A model generated the notes under the pieces. That model searched no databases. It was not told the origin of the DNA and saw nothing but the letters and a program-made list of their open reading frames with translations. A DNA stretch of 64,000 nt from Reichenbachiella sp. 5M10 (GTDB lineage Bacteria; Bacteroidota; Bacteroidia; Cytophagales; Cyclobacteriaceae). Position numbers and translations under genes: made by a program. The DNA is taken from positions 3,166,501-3,230,500 of the forward strand of contig NZ_MDGR01000007.1 in NCBI RefSeq assembly GCF_002742335.1, in the 5' to 3' direction. Positions 38,601 through 47,980 of the stretch are shown in pieces (the first letter of the stretch is position 1; every line of letters begins with the position of its first letter).

Positions 38601-38787
38601 CGTTTCTGAGAAAATCAAAGTCAACAACGTCCGTTTCTATGTCTCTATGGACAATTTCTTCACCTTCACCAAATACCCAGGTATGGATCCAGAAGCAGGT
38701 TCTGGCAATGACAACAGCCAAGGGGTGGACAGAGGGTACTACCCAGTACCTAGAACAGTCATCGGAGGTCTAACATTCAGTTTCTAA
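35650..38787 (+). CDS. SusC/RagA TonB-linked outer-membrane transporter
   Basis: TonB-dependent importer for glucan oligosaccharides, 1045 residues. Signal peptide ending SFAQAQ (about 31), carboxypeptidase-D-like domain (VRGKVTDETGESLPGVSILVKGT), the SusC box EEVVVIGYGEQKKSLSTGAIS, plug domain (GRIDQALQGRTPGVSI; IRIRGVSSNGGSDPLFIIDG), then the 22-strand barrel ending VIGGLTFSF. Paired with the SusD gene 19 bases downstream. Substrate (beta-1,3-gluco-oligosaccharides) inferred from GH16, GH3, GH128 and GH5 neighbours. Confidence 0.97.
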   Translation: MKLQTLQLLQRSIRPLMVLCLTLLWSFAQAQTTVRGKVTDETGESLPGVSILVKGTTTGTVSDLDGNYSINIDDSDAVLSYSFIGFLTQEATVGSRTTIDITLPMDVQSLEEVVVIGYGEQKKSLSTGAISSVKAQELQTVSTGRIDQALQGRTPGVSIRPTSGSPGASTKIRIRGVSSNGGSDPLFIIDGVRTGAAGMDYLSPNDVESIEVLKDAASSAIYGAEGANGVVIVTTKKGKPNTGSITYSGQYGVQSMDPSLMPLMTAPQYQEYMTAAGAPGAPTPADINGIGDGTDWLDEMTQNAPQQSHTLSFAGGTEKSTYFISGTMFQQDGVIGGDKSRFNRYTARLNSNHKLKEWISVGQNLSYSYIQKSGLAENDEFGGLVASGLALDPVTPVSYTGSTLPAHVQSAVDAGQPLVRDSNGDYYGISQFVKGEYGNPLARIDLQQGQTVQNKILGNAFVEIKPIEGLTITSRVGIDAAFQRFHTWTPTFWFSSESLNTVANGSDEWQEWYTWQWENFASYDKTIGDHHFNLLAGTAIQKYTYNNLNGSYSGLFKEEDKWSYGDYTPDDTDKVGSRPEYRTLNSYYGRLSYDYQGKYLLNATLRRDGSSMLSDGNKWGTFPSVSLGWVFSNENFFPSGISNIVNYAKLRVSWGQNGSLSNLSPGQWQSSIATSVQGVIRYEDAAGTFQQGAAPSNLTNPYLTWETSEQIDIGLDTRFFDGRLTFAMDYYQKKTKDLITPGAAPYFAGNKLNFTNAGDVLNKGFEFELGFNNGTAKDFQYGINLNLSTLSNEVTYLDPNYPVLNGSNVGTGWQAATKFEEGQPVWYFSGYKTDGIFQNQQQIDQYIADNGLTGYAPVPGDPIAVDTNEDGTISVDDQTYIGDAIPETMFGARINLAYKGFDFILFAQGQAGNQIMMGFNRTDRPTANKPAFFYDDMWTGEGSTNSWFRPNTSDNIAYSSDMMVFDGSYVRIRQMQLGYTLPNSVSEKIKVNNVRFYVSMDNFFTFTKYPGMDPEAGSGNDNSQGVDRGYYPVPRTVIGGLTFSF

Positions 38788-38806
38788 TCATTCAAGAAAG
38801 AGAATT

Positions 38807-40321
38807 ATGAAAAATTTCAATATAAAATATTTACTCGTAGCGGTGATGATGATCATGGCTACTGCGTGCGAAGACTTTTTGGATCAGGAGGTTCCTGGAA
38901 AATTCCCCGAAGAAGACTTCTATCAAAATGACGAAGACGCAAGCTCTGCCATCACGGCGGTCTACGACATGATGTCGGCACACTATTACACCAACTGGGC
39001 CAGCTTGTATGTCGTAAAAATGATGCTATCGGATGAGAGCAATGCAGGTGGATCAAACGAAGGAGATCAACTAGGTTATCAAAACCTAGACGACTTCAAG
39101 ATCGATGCTCAAAACGACAAAATACAGGATGTATGGAAGATGCTCTACTACACGATCTATCGTGCCAACAAGGTCATCAACAAACTCCCTGGCGATACAG
39201 ACTTGCAGAAGCGCATCATCGCTGAGGCCAAAGCCCTCCGCGCCATGAACTACTTTGACTTGGTCAGCTTATGGGGTGATGTACCGCTGGTATTGGATGA
39301 TGTAGCTCCAGCGGACTACACCAGCACCGAGCGTGCACCCGTAGCAGACGTCTATGCGCAGATCGAAATGGATTTGACAGAAGCCATCGCTGTATTGCCA
39401 GAGGCATCTGCATATCCTGCTGCCGAAAAATACAGAGTTTCCAAAGGTACTGCGCAAGCTGCTCTAGGCAAAGCACACTTGTACCAAGAAGAATGGAGTG
39501 ATGCCGCTACACAACTCGAAGCGGTAATCAATTCTAATGTATACTCCTTGGAGCATTCGGTACAGGACGTGTTTGCTACGACGGGTGAGTTTGGACGTGA
39601 GTCTATCTTCGAATTGTCGTTTTCGCCAAGTGCTGAGTACGACTGGGGCAACTTCCCATGGGGCGACAACCCAGAAAGCAACATCCATGTACAATTGATG
39701 GGACCAAGAGCTGATTTCTATACGATGGCTCCAGGTGACTCCCTCCTCGGAGGTTGGGGATTCAACGTCCCTACACAAAAAATGTACGATGCTTTCATCG
39801 ATGCAGGTGATGTCAACAGAAGAGTAGTATCCATCCTATCGGATGACGAACTCATCGCTGCTGGCGGCAACTGGACGGAGCCCAACGCGTGGGATTTCGA
39901 AGGTTTCTTCCAAAGAAAATACGGTTCATTCAACAACCAAAATGGTGCACCTGTCGGTGACCTCAACTACGGCACCAACTGGAGAATCATCCGATACGCT
40001 GACGTACTGTTGATGGCTGCTGAAGCCAACTACCGTGATGGAGATGAAGCAGCAGCCCAAGGCTATCTCAATGAAGTGAGAACTAGACCTGGTACTGCAC
40101 TAGCCGCAGTGACTCCTACAGGTGCAGCGCTCTTTGACGCGATCGTACTGGAGAGACAACTCGAGCTGGCTTTCGAAGGACACAGGTACCTCGATCTCGT
40201 GAGATGGGGAATGGCCGCTACCGAGCTCGGACCCTTGGGATACGTCGACGGCAAACACGACTTGATGCCTATTCCGATCAACGAAGTGAGAACCGCTGGA
40301 CTAACACAAAACAATTACTAA
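38807..40321 (+). CDS. SusD/RagB glycan-binding lipoprotein
   Basis: Outer-membrane lipoprotein of 504 residues that caps the SusC channel and binds the glycan. Lipobox MIMATAC with Cys21; EDFLDQEVPGKFPEEDFYQNDEDA is the standard SusD opening; TPR-like helices follow, and it ends with the family pattern ERQLELAFEGHRYLDLVRWG and HDLMPIPINEV. Between susC and the GH16 gene, apparently one operon. Confidence 0.96.
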   Translation: MKNFNIKYLLVAVMMIMATACEDFLDQEVPGKFPEEDFYQNDEDASSAITAVYDMMSAHYYTNWASLYVVKMMLSDESNAGGSNEGDQLGYQNLDDFKIDAQNDKIQDVWKMLYYTIYRANKVINKLPGDTDLQKRIIAEAKALRAMNYFDLVSLWGDVPLVLDDVAPADYTSTERAPVADVYAQIEMDLTEAIAVLPEASAYPAAEKYRVSKGTAQAALGKAHLYQEEWSDAATQLEAVINSNVYSLEHSVQDVFATTGEFGRESIFELSFSPSAEYDWGNFPWGDNPESNIHVQLMGPRADFYTMAPGDSLLGGWGFNVPTQKMYDAFIDAGDVNRRVVSILSDDELIAAGGNWTEPNAWDFEGFFQRKYGSFNNQNGAPVGDLNYGTNWRIIRYADVLLMAAEANYRDGDEAAAQGYLNEVRTRPGTALAAVTPTGAALFDAIVLERQLELAFEGHRYLDLVRWGMAATELGPLGYVDGKHDLMPIPINEVRTAGLTQNNY

Positions 40322-40379
40322 TCACTCAAATAGGGGCTACTGAAATAGGTAGCCCCATTTTTTCCAAAAACATACACTA

Positions 40380-41240
40380 ATGAAAATGATCAGTTGGATA
40401 TTTAGTTCAGCATGGGTACTCTTAAGTGCTTGCTCCACGGAGGATTCCGGGCCAGTCAAAAACACAGAGTACGAAGGTCCCAAACAGTACACCTATTCTT
40501 TTGGGGACACGCCAATCTGGGCCGAAGAATTTGACTACACTGGTGCGCCCAACCCCGACAACTGGACACACGAAACCGGAGGACACGGATGGGGCAACAA
40601 CGAACTCGAGTACTACACCAATGACATCAACAATGCATCGGTGGCTGATGGCGTCTTGACCATCACGGCCATCAAAGAACCTACCCAAGGCAATGACTAC
40701 TCGTCTGCACGTCTCATCAGCAAAAACAAAGCAGACTTCAAGTACGGCCGCATCGAAGCATCCGCCCTCCTACCTACTGGCAGAGGCACCTGGCCTGCTA
40801 TCTGGATGCTCCCCACCGAATGGGTCTACGGTGACTGGCCCAAATCAGGCGAAATTGACATCATGGAACACGTAGGCTATGACCAAGACCGTGTACACAT
40901 CACCGTGCACACCGAAGCCTACAACCACAGCATCGGCACACAAGTCGGCAAAAACAAAGTCGTCCCCAATGTCAGCACGGAGTTTCATACCTACCGCGTA
41001 GACTGGACCCCTGAGAGCATCACCGGATTCATCGATGATGCACAAATTTTCTATTTTCCCAACGAAAAAAATGGTTCTGCCACCTGGCCCTTCAATGAGA
41101 CCTTCCACATCCTACTCAACCTCGCCGTAGGAGGCGACTGGGGAGGTGCCGAAGGTGTCGATGAGACCGCCTTCCCGACCTCCATGCAGGTAGACTATGT
41201 GAGGGTATACGAATTGATACAAACAGAAGTAGAGGAATAA
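40380..41240 (+). CDS. GH16 endo-beta-1,3-glucanase (laminarinase-type), lipoprotein
   Basis: Surface lipoprotein (LLSAC, Cys18) of 286 residues. Single GH16 jelly roll with catalytic motif GEIDIMEHVG: nucleophile Glu158, Asp160, acid/base Glu163. The extra Met between Ile and Glu (beta-bulge form) and NNELEYYTNDINNASVADGVL near residue 73 are typical of laminarinase-type GH16 rather than lichenases or agarases. Would cut beta-1,3-glucan at the cell surface for the SusCD pair. Operon with SusD (58 bases) and GH3 (5 bases). Confidence 0.93.
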   Translation: MKMISWIFSSAWVLLSACSTEDSGPVKNTEYEGPKQYTYSFGDTPIWAEEFDYTGAPNPDNWTHETGGHGWGNNELEYYTNDINNASVADGVLTITAIKEPTQGNDYSSARLISKNKADFKYGRIEASALLPTGRGTWPAIWMLPTEWVYGDWPKSGEIDIMEHVGYDQDRVHITVHTEAYNHSIGTQVGKNKVVPNVSTEFHTYRVDWTPESITGFIDDAQIFYFPNEKNGSATWPFNETFHILLNLAVGGDWGGAEGVDETAFPTSMQVDYVRVYELIQTEVEE

Positions 41241-41245
41241 ATCAT

Positions 41246-43600
41246 ATGAGAATGAAGAAGACATACATGAAAACTCTGGTCGCAGCGACACTGTTGACCC
41301 TTGGGTTTGCTTGCACTCCACCGAGTGAAAAAGAAACTAAAAGCATCAAAAACGATCAAGTAGAAGCACTACTGAGCCAAATGACGCTCGAAGAAAAAGT
41401 TGGACAAATGGCCCAGCTCACCCTCGACGTGATCACCAAAGGGGACGATGTATTTTCGAGCTACGAGCCTTTGGAACTCGACGAAGCGCTCGTCAAAGAA
41501 GCCCTCCTTGAACACCACGTCGGTTCGATCCTCAACACCGCCAACAACAGAGCACGCACCCCCGAAAAATGGCAGGAGATCATCAGCCAGATCCAAGACA
41601 TCGCCATCAACCAGTCCAGGCTCAAAATCCCTGTGATCTATGGCATAGATGCCATACATGGCACGACCTACACGGCAGGTGCGACCATGTTTCCTCAGGA
41701 GATCGCCCAAGCGGCGACATTCAACCGCGCGCTCGTCCGCAAGGGCGCAGAGATATGTGCCTACGAGACTCGTGCTTCGGCCATTCCGTGGACCTTCTCT
41801 CCCGTACTGGATATGGGACGCGATCCACGGTTTCCACGCATCTGGGAAGGATTCGGTGAGGACGTCTACTTGACCTCTCAGCTCGGCGAGCAAATGATCA
41901 AAGGATATGAAGGCGAAAACAACGACGTGGGCAACCCACTACATGTCGCTTCTTGTCTGAAGCACTTCTTGGGCTATTCGGTTCCCCTTTCGGGAAAAGA
42001 CCGTACGCCCGCATACATCCCTGAAATTGAACTCAGAGAAAGACACATACCGGCATTTGCAGCAGCTATCGACGCAGGCGCACATACGGTCATGATCAAT
42101 TCGGGGCTCATCAACGGCACTCCTGTACATGCCAGCTATGACATCCTGACACGACTGCTCAAGCAGGAGCTAGGATTCGAAGGTGTAGCAGTGACCGACT
42201 GGGCCGATATCGACAACTTGTACAAACGTGACAAGGTCGCCGAGACAGCCAAAGAAGCCACCAAACTCGCCATCAATGCAGGGATAGACATGGCCATGAT
42301 CCCCTACAGCATGGATTTTTGTACGGACCTGGTCGAGCTCGTCAAGGAGGGAGAGGTATCCATGGAGAGAATCGACGATGCGGTACGACGTATCCTGACG
42401 CTCAAAGTCAAACTAGGACTATTCGAAACTTCAGTCACTCACTACAAGGACTACCCCAAATTTGGCAGCCAAGAGTTCGCTGACGAATCATATCTCGCAG
42501 CAGCAGAAGCCATCACACTACTCAAAAACAAGGACTACATACTCCCACTAAAAAAAGGAGCTAAAATCCTCGTCGCTGGTCCCAACGCCAACAGCATGAG
42601 AAGCCTCAATGGCGGATGGACCTATTCGTGGCAAGGCGAAAAAGTAGAGGAATTTGCGCAAGAGTTCAACACGATCTTGGAAGCCCTCCAAAACGTCAAC
42701 GGCAAAGAATCAACATCCTATGCCGCAGGAGTATCCTACAACGAGAAAGCACAATACTGGCAAGAAAACGTCAACATCGACGCAGCGGTCAAGGCCGCCA
42801 CTGACGCAGACTATATCGTCCTGTGTGTCGGCGAAAACAGCTACACAGAAAAACCAGGTGACTTGCACGAGTTGACTCTGTCGAGCAATCAAATTGATTT
42901 GGCCAAAGCCCTCTCTAAGACTGGCAAACCGATCATACTCGTACTCAACGAAGGGCGCCCGCGCATCATCAGAGACATCGCAGGACTCAGCCACGCCATC
43001 ATACAGACCTACCTCCCGGGCAACTTCGGAGGAGACGCCTTGGCAGACATTCTCTTTGGCAAGGTCAACCCGAGTGGCAAACTACCCTACACCTACCCGA
43101 TGTATACCAATACCCTGGTGACCTACGACCACAAACCCTCGGAGGAGCAGGACAAAATGGAAGGAATGTATGACTATGAATCAGATTTTGCCGTACAATT
43201 CCCCTTTGGATTTGGGCTGAGTTACACGACATTCGCCTACAGCGACCTCCAGCTCAGCGCATCTTCCATCAATGCAACCGATGAGCTGACCGTCAGTGTC
43301 AAACTCACCAACACGGGAGACAGAGAAGGCAAAGAAGTCGTCCAGCTCTACTCTTCGGACCTCTATGCATCCATCTCTCCAGACCTCAACCGACTCAGGA
43401 GATTTGACAAAGTATCCCTGAAAGCTGGAGAATCAAAAACAATTTCCTTCACCCTCACAGGGAGAGATTTGGCTTTCGTCGGCCAAGACCTCAACTGGGT
43501 CGTGGAAAAAGGAGATTTCGAAATCAAAATCGGAGACCAAAGTGCAAAACTAAACGTCACCGAAACCAAGACATTCGGTCAAGTCGATCGGATACTATGA
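41246..43600 (+). CDS. GH3 beta-glucosidase, lipoprotein
   Basis: Exo-acting beta-glucosidase of 784 residues, predicted lipoprotein (TLGFAC, Cys23). N-terminal TIM-like domain with nucleophile Asp318 in GVAVTDWAD, KHFLGYSVPLSGKDRTP substrate loop; second alpha/beta domain from about 430; C-terminal fibronectin-III-like domain (from ASSINATDELTVSVKLTNTGDREGKEVVQLY). BglX-like layout. Likely releases glucose from laminari-oligosaccharides in the periplasm or at the outer membrane. Five bases after the GH16 stop, last gene of the susC operon. Confidence 0.94.
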   Translation: MRMKKTYMKTLVAATLLTLGFACTPPSEKETKSIKNDQVEALLSQMTLEEKVGQMAQLTLDVITKGDDVFSSYEPLELDEALVKEALLEHHVGSILNTANNRARTPEKWQEIISQIQDIAINQSRLKIPVIYGIDAIHGTTYTAGATMFPQEIAQAATFNRALVRKGAEICAYETRASAIPWTFSPVLDMGRDPRFPRIWEGFGEDVYLTSQLGEQMIKGYEGENNDVGNPLHVASCLKHFLGYSVPLSGKDRTPAYIPEIELRERHIPAFAAAIDAGAHTVMINSGLINGTPVHASYDILTRLLKQELGFEGVAVTDWADIDNLYKRDKVAETAKEATKLAINAGIDMAMIPYSMDFCTDLVELVKEGEVSMERIDDAVRRILTLKVKLGLFETSVTHYKDYPKFGSQEFADESYLAAAEAITLLKNKDYILPLKKGAKILVAGPNANSMRSLNGGWTYSWQGEKVEEFAQEFNTILEALQNVNGKESTSYAAGVSYNEKAQYWQENVNIDAAVKAATDADYIVLCVGENSYTEKPGDLHELTLSSNQIDLAKALSKTGKPIILVLNEGRPRIIRDIAGLSHAIIQTYLPGNFGGDALADILFGKVNPSGKLPYTYPMYTNTLVTYDHKPSEEQDKMEGMYDYESDFAVQFPFGFGLSYTTFAYSDLQLSASSINATDELTVSVKLTNTGDREGKEVVQLYSSDLYASISPDLNRLRRFDKVSLKAGESKTISFTLTGRDLAFVGQDLNWVVEKGDFEIKIGDQSAKLNVTETKTFGQVDRIL

Positions 43601-43648
43601 TGCTATTAGTAACAGCATAAATTAGTAATATTTAGTAATAATCATGAA

Positions 43649-43680
43649 GGTCGTCTCGGTAGTCATGCACTGAGACGACC
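43649..43680 (+). terminator. Stem-loop behind the GH3 gene
   Basis: 12-bp stem GGTCGTCTCGGT / ACTGAGACGACC (one G-U), 8-base loop; no clear T-run. Three TTAGTAA direct repeats (43606, 43622, 43632) lie just before it. Probable end of the susC operon or an RNA-stability element. Confidence 0.5.
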
Positions 43681-43835
43681 AGATTGGTGTCCCTTTCGGG
43701 AAAACGAACCCTACAGCCTATTCGGCTCCAAAAACCATAAACTGCCTCAAATTTTGAACGTTTCTCAGTAGAGGGTGAAATCATTAGATACCTTGAGGTA
43801 GTTTTATCTTCACAGAGATTAACACCAGGCGTGCC

Positions 43836-45323
43836 ATGAAAAACACCGTACTCTTAACGCTCCTACTCCTCGGTCTATCGAGCCTAGTTTTGGCACAAAA
43901 ACGAGGCATGGCCTATGGCTACCACAGCCCCCAAGACCTGGCAGCCCTCTCTCCCAATGTCACCTGGTGGTACAACTGGTCCGAGACACCTGAAAGCACC
44001 GTAGCGGACAGCTATGCCCAATACGGGTTTGAGTTTGTCCCCATGACATGGAACGGTCAGTACGACGAAGACAAACTCCGCCACTACCTGAACAGCCACC
44101 CAGAGGTCAAGTACCTCTTGGCCTTCAACGAACCCAACTTCCTAGAGCAAGCCAACATGACGCCTGCAGAAGTAGCAGCAGCCTGGCCTCAACTGGAGGC
44201 CATTGCCGATGACTTTGACCTGCTCATCGTCGGTCCAGCCGTCAACTACTGTGGAGACTGTGTCGCCATCGAAGGTACCGACGGAGAAACCTACACAGAC
44301 CCCGTACGCTATCTCGATGACTTTTTTGCGGCTTGTGTAGATTGTCGTGTAGACTACATCGCCGCACATACCTACGTCAACACCATCGGAGCTTTGGAGT
44401 GGTTCGTCGGACTATTCGAAAAATACAACCAACCCCTCTGGCTCACCGAATTTGCTGGATGGGAAGAAAATGGAGTTGTCAACAGCGTAGAAGACCAAGA
44501 AGCCTTCATGGAGTCAGCCTTAGAATTCCTGGACAACAACCCCTCGGTGTTCCGCTATGCGTGGTTTATCGGCCGCACAAGTGGTGGCATCACCAGCTAC
44601 CCCTACATCGACCTCCTCGGAGCAAACGGCCAGCTCACTTCCCTAGGAGACATCTACGTCTCTGACCCTGTCATCCGTGACGTCAACAAAGTCGTGGATA
44701 TCCCGGCTGTCATCTATGCCGAGGACTACAACTACATGGAAGGCATATCCCTCGAAAAAACCAGCGACAGCTATGGAGACAAAAGTGTCGGATACATCGA
44801 TGCGGGAGATTGGCTAGAGTACAAAATCAACGTCTCCGAGAGCCAAAACTATGACCTATACTTCCGCTTTGCGTCTACGCAAGCAGCACAGTTCCAGCTA
44901 CTCATTGATGGAATACAGGTCCTCACCCAAGCGCTCCCCAACAGCGGTGGATGGGACAACTGGACCACCATAGACAACAGCATGGACTTGAACGAAGGCA
45001 CACATACCCTTCGGTTGGTCGCTACTACGGCGGGGTTCAACCTCAACTTCATCGGCATAGGAGCCGAACCTGACCCGATCCTTTCGACCCCTGTCCCCTC
45101 TGGGGTTCGTCTCTATCCCAACCCCACACAAGGGCAAGTGACCATCGAAGGGATCAATGACATCCAGCAAGTCACCGTGCGGGACCTATCGGGCCATGTC
45201 GTCTACACAAGCACGGGCACACTGTCCTTGGATCTGGCGCACCTCTCCCCTGGCATCTACCTGCTTCACATCCAAAACTCCACAGCCCCTAGCACACAAC
45301 TGAAAATCTCAATTCTATACTGA
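43836..45323 (+). CDS. GH128-CBM6-T9SS beta-1,3-glucanase
   Basis: Secreted enzyme of 495 residues. Signal peptide ending LVLAQ (about 21); GH128 (Asl1-type) barrel (about 22-270) beginning KRGMAYGYHSPQDL, with candidate acid/base Glu in YLLAFNEPNF and nucleophile Glu in PLWLTEFAGWE; CBM6 (about 290-410; AEDYNYMEGISLEKTSDS, DAGDWLEY, NSGGWDNWTT); T9SS sorting tail (VRLYPNPTQGQVTIEG to end). GH128 members act on beta-1,3-glucan. Separate transcription unit 235 bases after GH3. It converges on the SxtJ-type gene with 5 bases between stops. Confidence 0.88.
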   Translation: MKNTVLLTLLLLGLSSLVLAQKRGMAYGYHSPQDLAALSPNVTWWYNWSETPESTVADSYAQYGFEFVPMTWNGQYDEDKLRHYLNSHPEVKYLLAFNEPNFLEQANMTPAEVAAAWPQLEAIADDFDLLIVGPAVNYCGDCVAIEGTDGETYTDPVRYLDDFFAACVDCRVDYIAAHTYVNTIGALEWFVGLFEKYNQPLWLTEFAGWEENGVVNSVEDQEAFMESALEFLDNNPSVFRYAWFIGRTSGGITSYPYIDLLGANGQLTSLGDIYVSDPVIRDVNKVVDIPAVIYAEDYNYMEGISLEKTSDSYGDKSVGYIDAGDWLEYKINVSESQNYDLYFRFASTQAAQFQLLIDGIQVLTQALPNSGGWDNWTTIDNSMDLNEGTHTLRLVATTAGFNLNFIGIGAEPDPILSTPVPSGVRLYPNPTQGQVTIEGINDIQQVTVRDLSGHVVYTSTGTLSLDLAHLSPGIYLLHIQNSTAPSTQLKISILY

Positions 45324-45328
45324 TACGC

Positions 45329-45688
45329 CTACCATGGATTGATGAAGTCCTTGGCGGAATAGACATGAGTCCTCTCCTGAAAATAGGACGAAGGCTTCTC
45401 CGTTTTCGACGACTGTCGGGTCATCCATCTGCGCAATAGCGCGATGGGTACAAGCATCATATAAAACACCACTGTGAGCAATACACGACTGTTGACATAG
45501 CCCAAGCCGAGAGCCAACTGTCCCCAGAGGTACACGATCCACCACCGCAAGCGAGCAGAGACGAGCCCTAGCCCTCCGACTGCCACCGAGGCATAGAGCA
45601 GCGCTTCGTGCCCCAGCCATAGATGCAGTACCACCAACCCTACCGTGATCACCAAGAGGCTTTCGTACGCTTTGTCCTGTAGTCTCAT
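45329..45688 (-). CDS. SxtJ-family small membrane protein
   Basis: 119 residues with about three membrane helices, then a polar tail ending YSAKDFINPW. It matches the SxtJ-type membrane proteins that accompany NodU/SxtI-type carbamoyltransferases. The ATG at 45688 lies 4 bases after the stop of the DUF5989 gene and leaves MRLQDKAYESLLVI as N-terminus. Fourth gene of the carbamoyltransferase operon. No biochemical function known to me; a membrane scaffold for the transferase or hydrolase is a guess. Confidence 0.75.
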   Translation of the reverse strand: MRLQDKAYESLLVITVGLVVLHLWLGHEALLYASVAVGGLGLVSARLRWWIVYLWGQLALGLGYVNSRVLLTVVFYMMLVPIALLRRWMTRQSSKTEKPSSYFQERTHVYSAKDFINPW

Positions 45689-45692
45689 CAGA

Positions 45693-45842
45693 TCAGAAGA
45701 TAGAATAGATAAAAGGCGCCAAGGCCGAACCACCACCGATCACGATCATCACTCCCAACAAGAGGAGAACCAACACAATGGGCGCCAGCCACCAGGCCTT
45801 CCGCTCCCTCAAAAAATTCCACAAGTCTGTTACAAATTCCAT
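45693..45842 (-). CDS. DUF5989-type 49-residue membrane protein
   Basis: Short gene easily overlooked: 49 residues starting MEFVTDLWNFLRERKAWWLA, one membrane helix (about 18-37), then Gly-Gly-Gly and APFIYSIF at the end. The opening (F..LW.FLRERKKWWL..) is the hallmark of the DUF5989 family, which typically sits beside SxtJ and carbamoyltransferase genes, as here. Start 45842, 84 bases after the SGNH gene stop; SxtJ follows after 4 bases. Confidence 0.85.
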   Translation of the reverse strand: MEFVTDLWNFLRERKAWWLAPIVLVLLLLGVMIVIGGGSALAPFIYSIF

Positions 45843-45926
45843 ATCGATATCATTTTATGTCTGTTCATTGGTCACAAGAGGTGATTGTAGCCTTGGTACT
45901 TTCAGCTCCCTAGTTGTTTAATCTCA

Positions 45927-47966
45927 TCAATTACAAAATTGCATGCCTAGCTTATGGGCATCCTGATGCCCATACTGTGCAGCCTGCTTCCAGTCCAGAC
46001 AAGCTGCCGCCTCATCTCCCGCACCGTAAAAAGCATAGCCTCGAATGAAGTATGGCAAAGAAACTTGTCCCTCCTGCTTGGCAATCACCTCATTGAAATC
46101 CTCGATCGTGCCCTCATAATCCTTGAGCTCGAAGCGCGCGACACCCCGCTGATGTCGAGCCTCCAGATCTCCTGGATCCAGTGCAATCACCCGGCTGTAC
46201 TCCGTCTCAGCTTCCGCATGTTGCCCGAGCATGAGGTATGCATAGCCTAAGTCACGATGTAGGTCTATGTCCTGATTTCTCTTTTCGATGGCTTGGCGCA
46301 AAATCACTGCCGCTCTGGCAAAATCAGCCCCATACACATGCCCTTTCGCCTGCATCTTGAGTCGAGAGGCATTGACAGGCTGTGTCTCCAGCACACCAAG
46401 CAAGTATGGGTAGGCTTCCTGCAGGTACCCCTGGTGCTCGAGGTAGGACAGAGCACGAAGATAGGGCTGTTCCTTGCTCGGAAAATAACTCGCCAATACT
46501 CGAATCTCTCGCACAAAAGCCGCCGTATCTCCAGATTCCCAGTGATGACCCGCCACGAGTACACGTGCCGAATCCACATTGCGTACTGCTCCGATCTTGT
46601 CCACATAGTCCTCGATGGTGATCGTCTCTAGCAGCGGATTGGGTGCTCCCTTGGGCACATAGGGGTAGTTGCCCAACAGGTTGACCAGTGTCAACTTGGC
46701 CTGCAACGAATCGAGCTTGGTGAAAGGCATGGCAGCCAGTAGCTCTTCGTCCGTCTGATCAGTCTGTGGCTCTTCGGACACGGGGAGCATGCCAAGCGCC
46801 AACATCCTCTCATGGTAGGCCCGCCCCATCAGATAATACCCCTCCATGTTGGGATGGAGATGATCACACATCAGATTATCCCCCACGATCTGATACGGAG
46901 AGACGGCATTGAACAAGGAATCTATATCCACCAAAGGCACCTGATAGTCTGCCGTCACTGCTCGGATGATTTCATTGATCCGCTCGGGTGCCCGAAACCG
47001 CAAGCCGTCCAGTTCCTTGGCAGCTACATAGTACTCCTTGGCAGCTGTCACCTGCCCACGTGCCACCAATCGATTCGCCTTGTCATGGCATTGCTTGGCC
47101 GTCAAGCCCTGTGTGTTTCGCTCCTTGGATTTGAAGGGTGCATGTCCCCGCAGGTTGCTGGACAAAGTACCTACCAGTACAGGCACACCGGACGACTCGA
47201 TGGTCGACAGGATATCCTTTAGGTTGCCTTCGAACTGATCTATTCCCGCCTGATAGATGTCCGTACCTGTAGCAATAGCGCTCTCCCCGATCATATCCTC
47301 CATCAGGTTGGCCGCATCGCCTCGGCTCGGGCTCAGACGCGCTACAGTGTGTTCAAGCGCTTGGAACAATCGGTACTCCTTGAGCGCCAACAGCGTCTTG
47401 ACGAAATAGCGATGTGTCCCAAAGGACCGGGACGAAGCAGGGCCTAACGCACCGTAGTACTCGTTGTGACCGGCATAGATCAGCAGGGCATCTGGGGCCT
47501 GCTCCAGTACTTCGGGCAGGATGTCAAGCAGTGTATAGCTATTGATGGCACTGGCGGCCAAATTGACGACCTCTATGTCTCGCTCTGGATAGCTGTGCTG
47601 TAGCCTACGACGCAGATGACTTGGAAACGAGGCATTCTGTGCGTAAGGAAACCCCTGCGCACTACTCCCTCCGAGCACAAACACCCGATAGGTGCTCGGT
47701 GATTTTTCTTTGGCAAAACCAATCCCATGGAAAAACACGGCACCTTCTAACTGTCCAAAATACTTGTAACTCCTTGCGGGATTGAGGTAGAGCATCCCAG
47801 GCACTCCTCCGCGGGGTTCATGAAACAAACGGTAGTCCCGGCCATAATCCGCCACACGCAAGCCCACTTCCAAACACACAAAAAACAGTATCGGAATCAT
47901 CCCTGCAATCACATAAAAGACCAATGGTGCTTTCTTCTTTGGGTGGGCTCTCTCTTTCCTATTCAT
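45927..47966 (-). CDS. SGNH/GDSL-family hydrolase with C-terminal TPR repeats
   Basis: 679-residue protein with an N-terminal membrane anchor (residues 13-31, facing the periplasm). SGNH blocks: FVLGGSSAQG (Ser nucleophile, about residue 98), LIYAGHNEYYG (Gly/Asn block) and CDHLHPNMEGY (Asp-His pair, about residue 375). TPR-like repeats fill the C-terminus (about 500-675; ...AEAETEYSRVIALDPGDLEARHQRG). Esterase or O-acyl-removing/transfer activity on a glycan is expected of this fold. 14 bases after the carbamoyltransferase gene: one operon. The natural substrate is unknown. Confidence 0.85.
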   Translation of the reverse strand: MNRKERAHPKKKAPLVFYVIAGMIPILFFVCLEVGLRVADYGRDYRLFHEPRGGVPGMLYLNPARSYKYFGQLEGAVFFHGIGFAKEKSPSTYRVFVLGGSSAQGFPYAQNASFPSHLRRRLQHSYPERDIEVVNLAASAINSYTLLDILPEVLEQAPDALLIYAGHNEYYGALGPASSRSFGTHRYFVKTLLALKEYRLFQALEHTVARLSPSRGDAANLMEDMIGESAIATGTDIYQAGIDQFEGNLKDILSTIESSGVPVLVGTLSSNLRGHAPFKSKERNTQGLTAKQCHDKANRLVARGQVTAAKEYYVAAKELDGLRFRAPERINEIIRAVTADYQVPLVDIDSLFNAVSPYQIVGDNLMCDHLHPNMEGYYLMGRAYHERMLALGMLPVSEEPQTDQTDEELLAAMPFTKLDSLQAKLTLVNLLGNYPYVPKGAPNPLLETITIEDYVDKIGAVRNVDSARVLVAGHHWESGDTAAFVREIRVLASYFPSKEQPYLRALSYLEHQGYLQEAYPYLLGVLETQPVNASRLKMQAKGHVYGADFARAAVILRQAIEKRNQDIDLHRDLGYAYLMLGQHAEAETEYSRVIALDPGDLEARHQRGVARFELKDYEGTIEDFNEVIAKQEGQVSLPYFIRGYAFYGAGDEAAACLDWKQAAQYGHQDAHKLGMQFCN

Positions 47967-47980
47967 TTATCTTGTTCTAC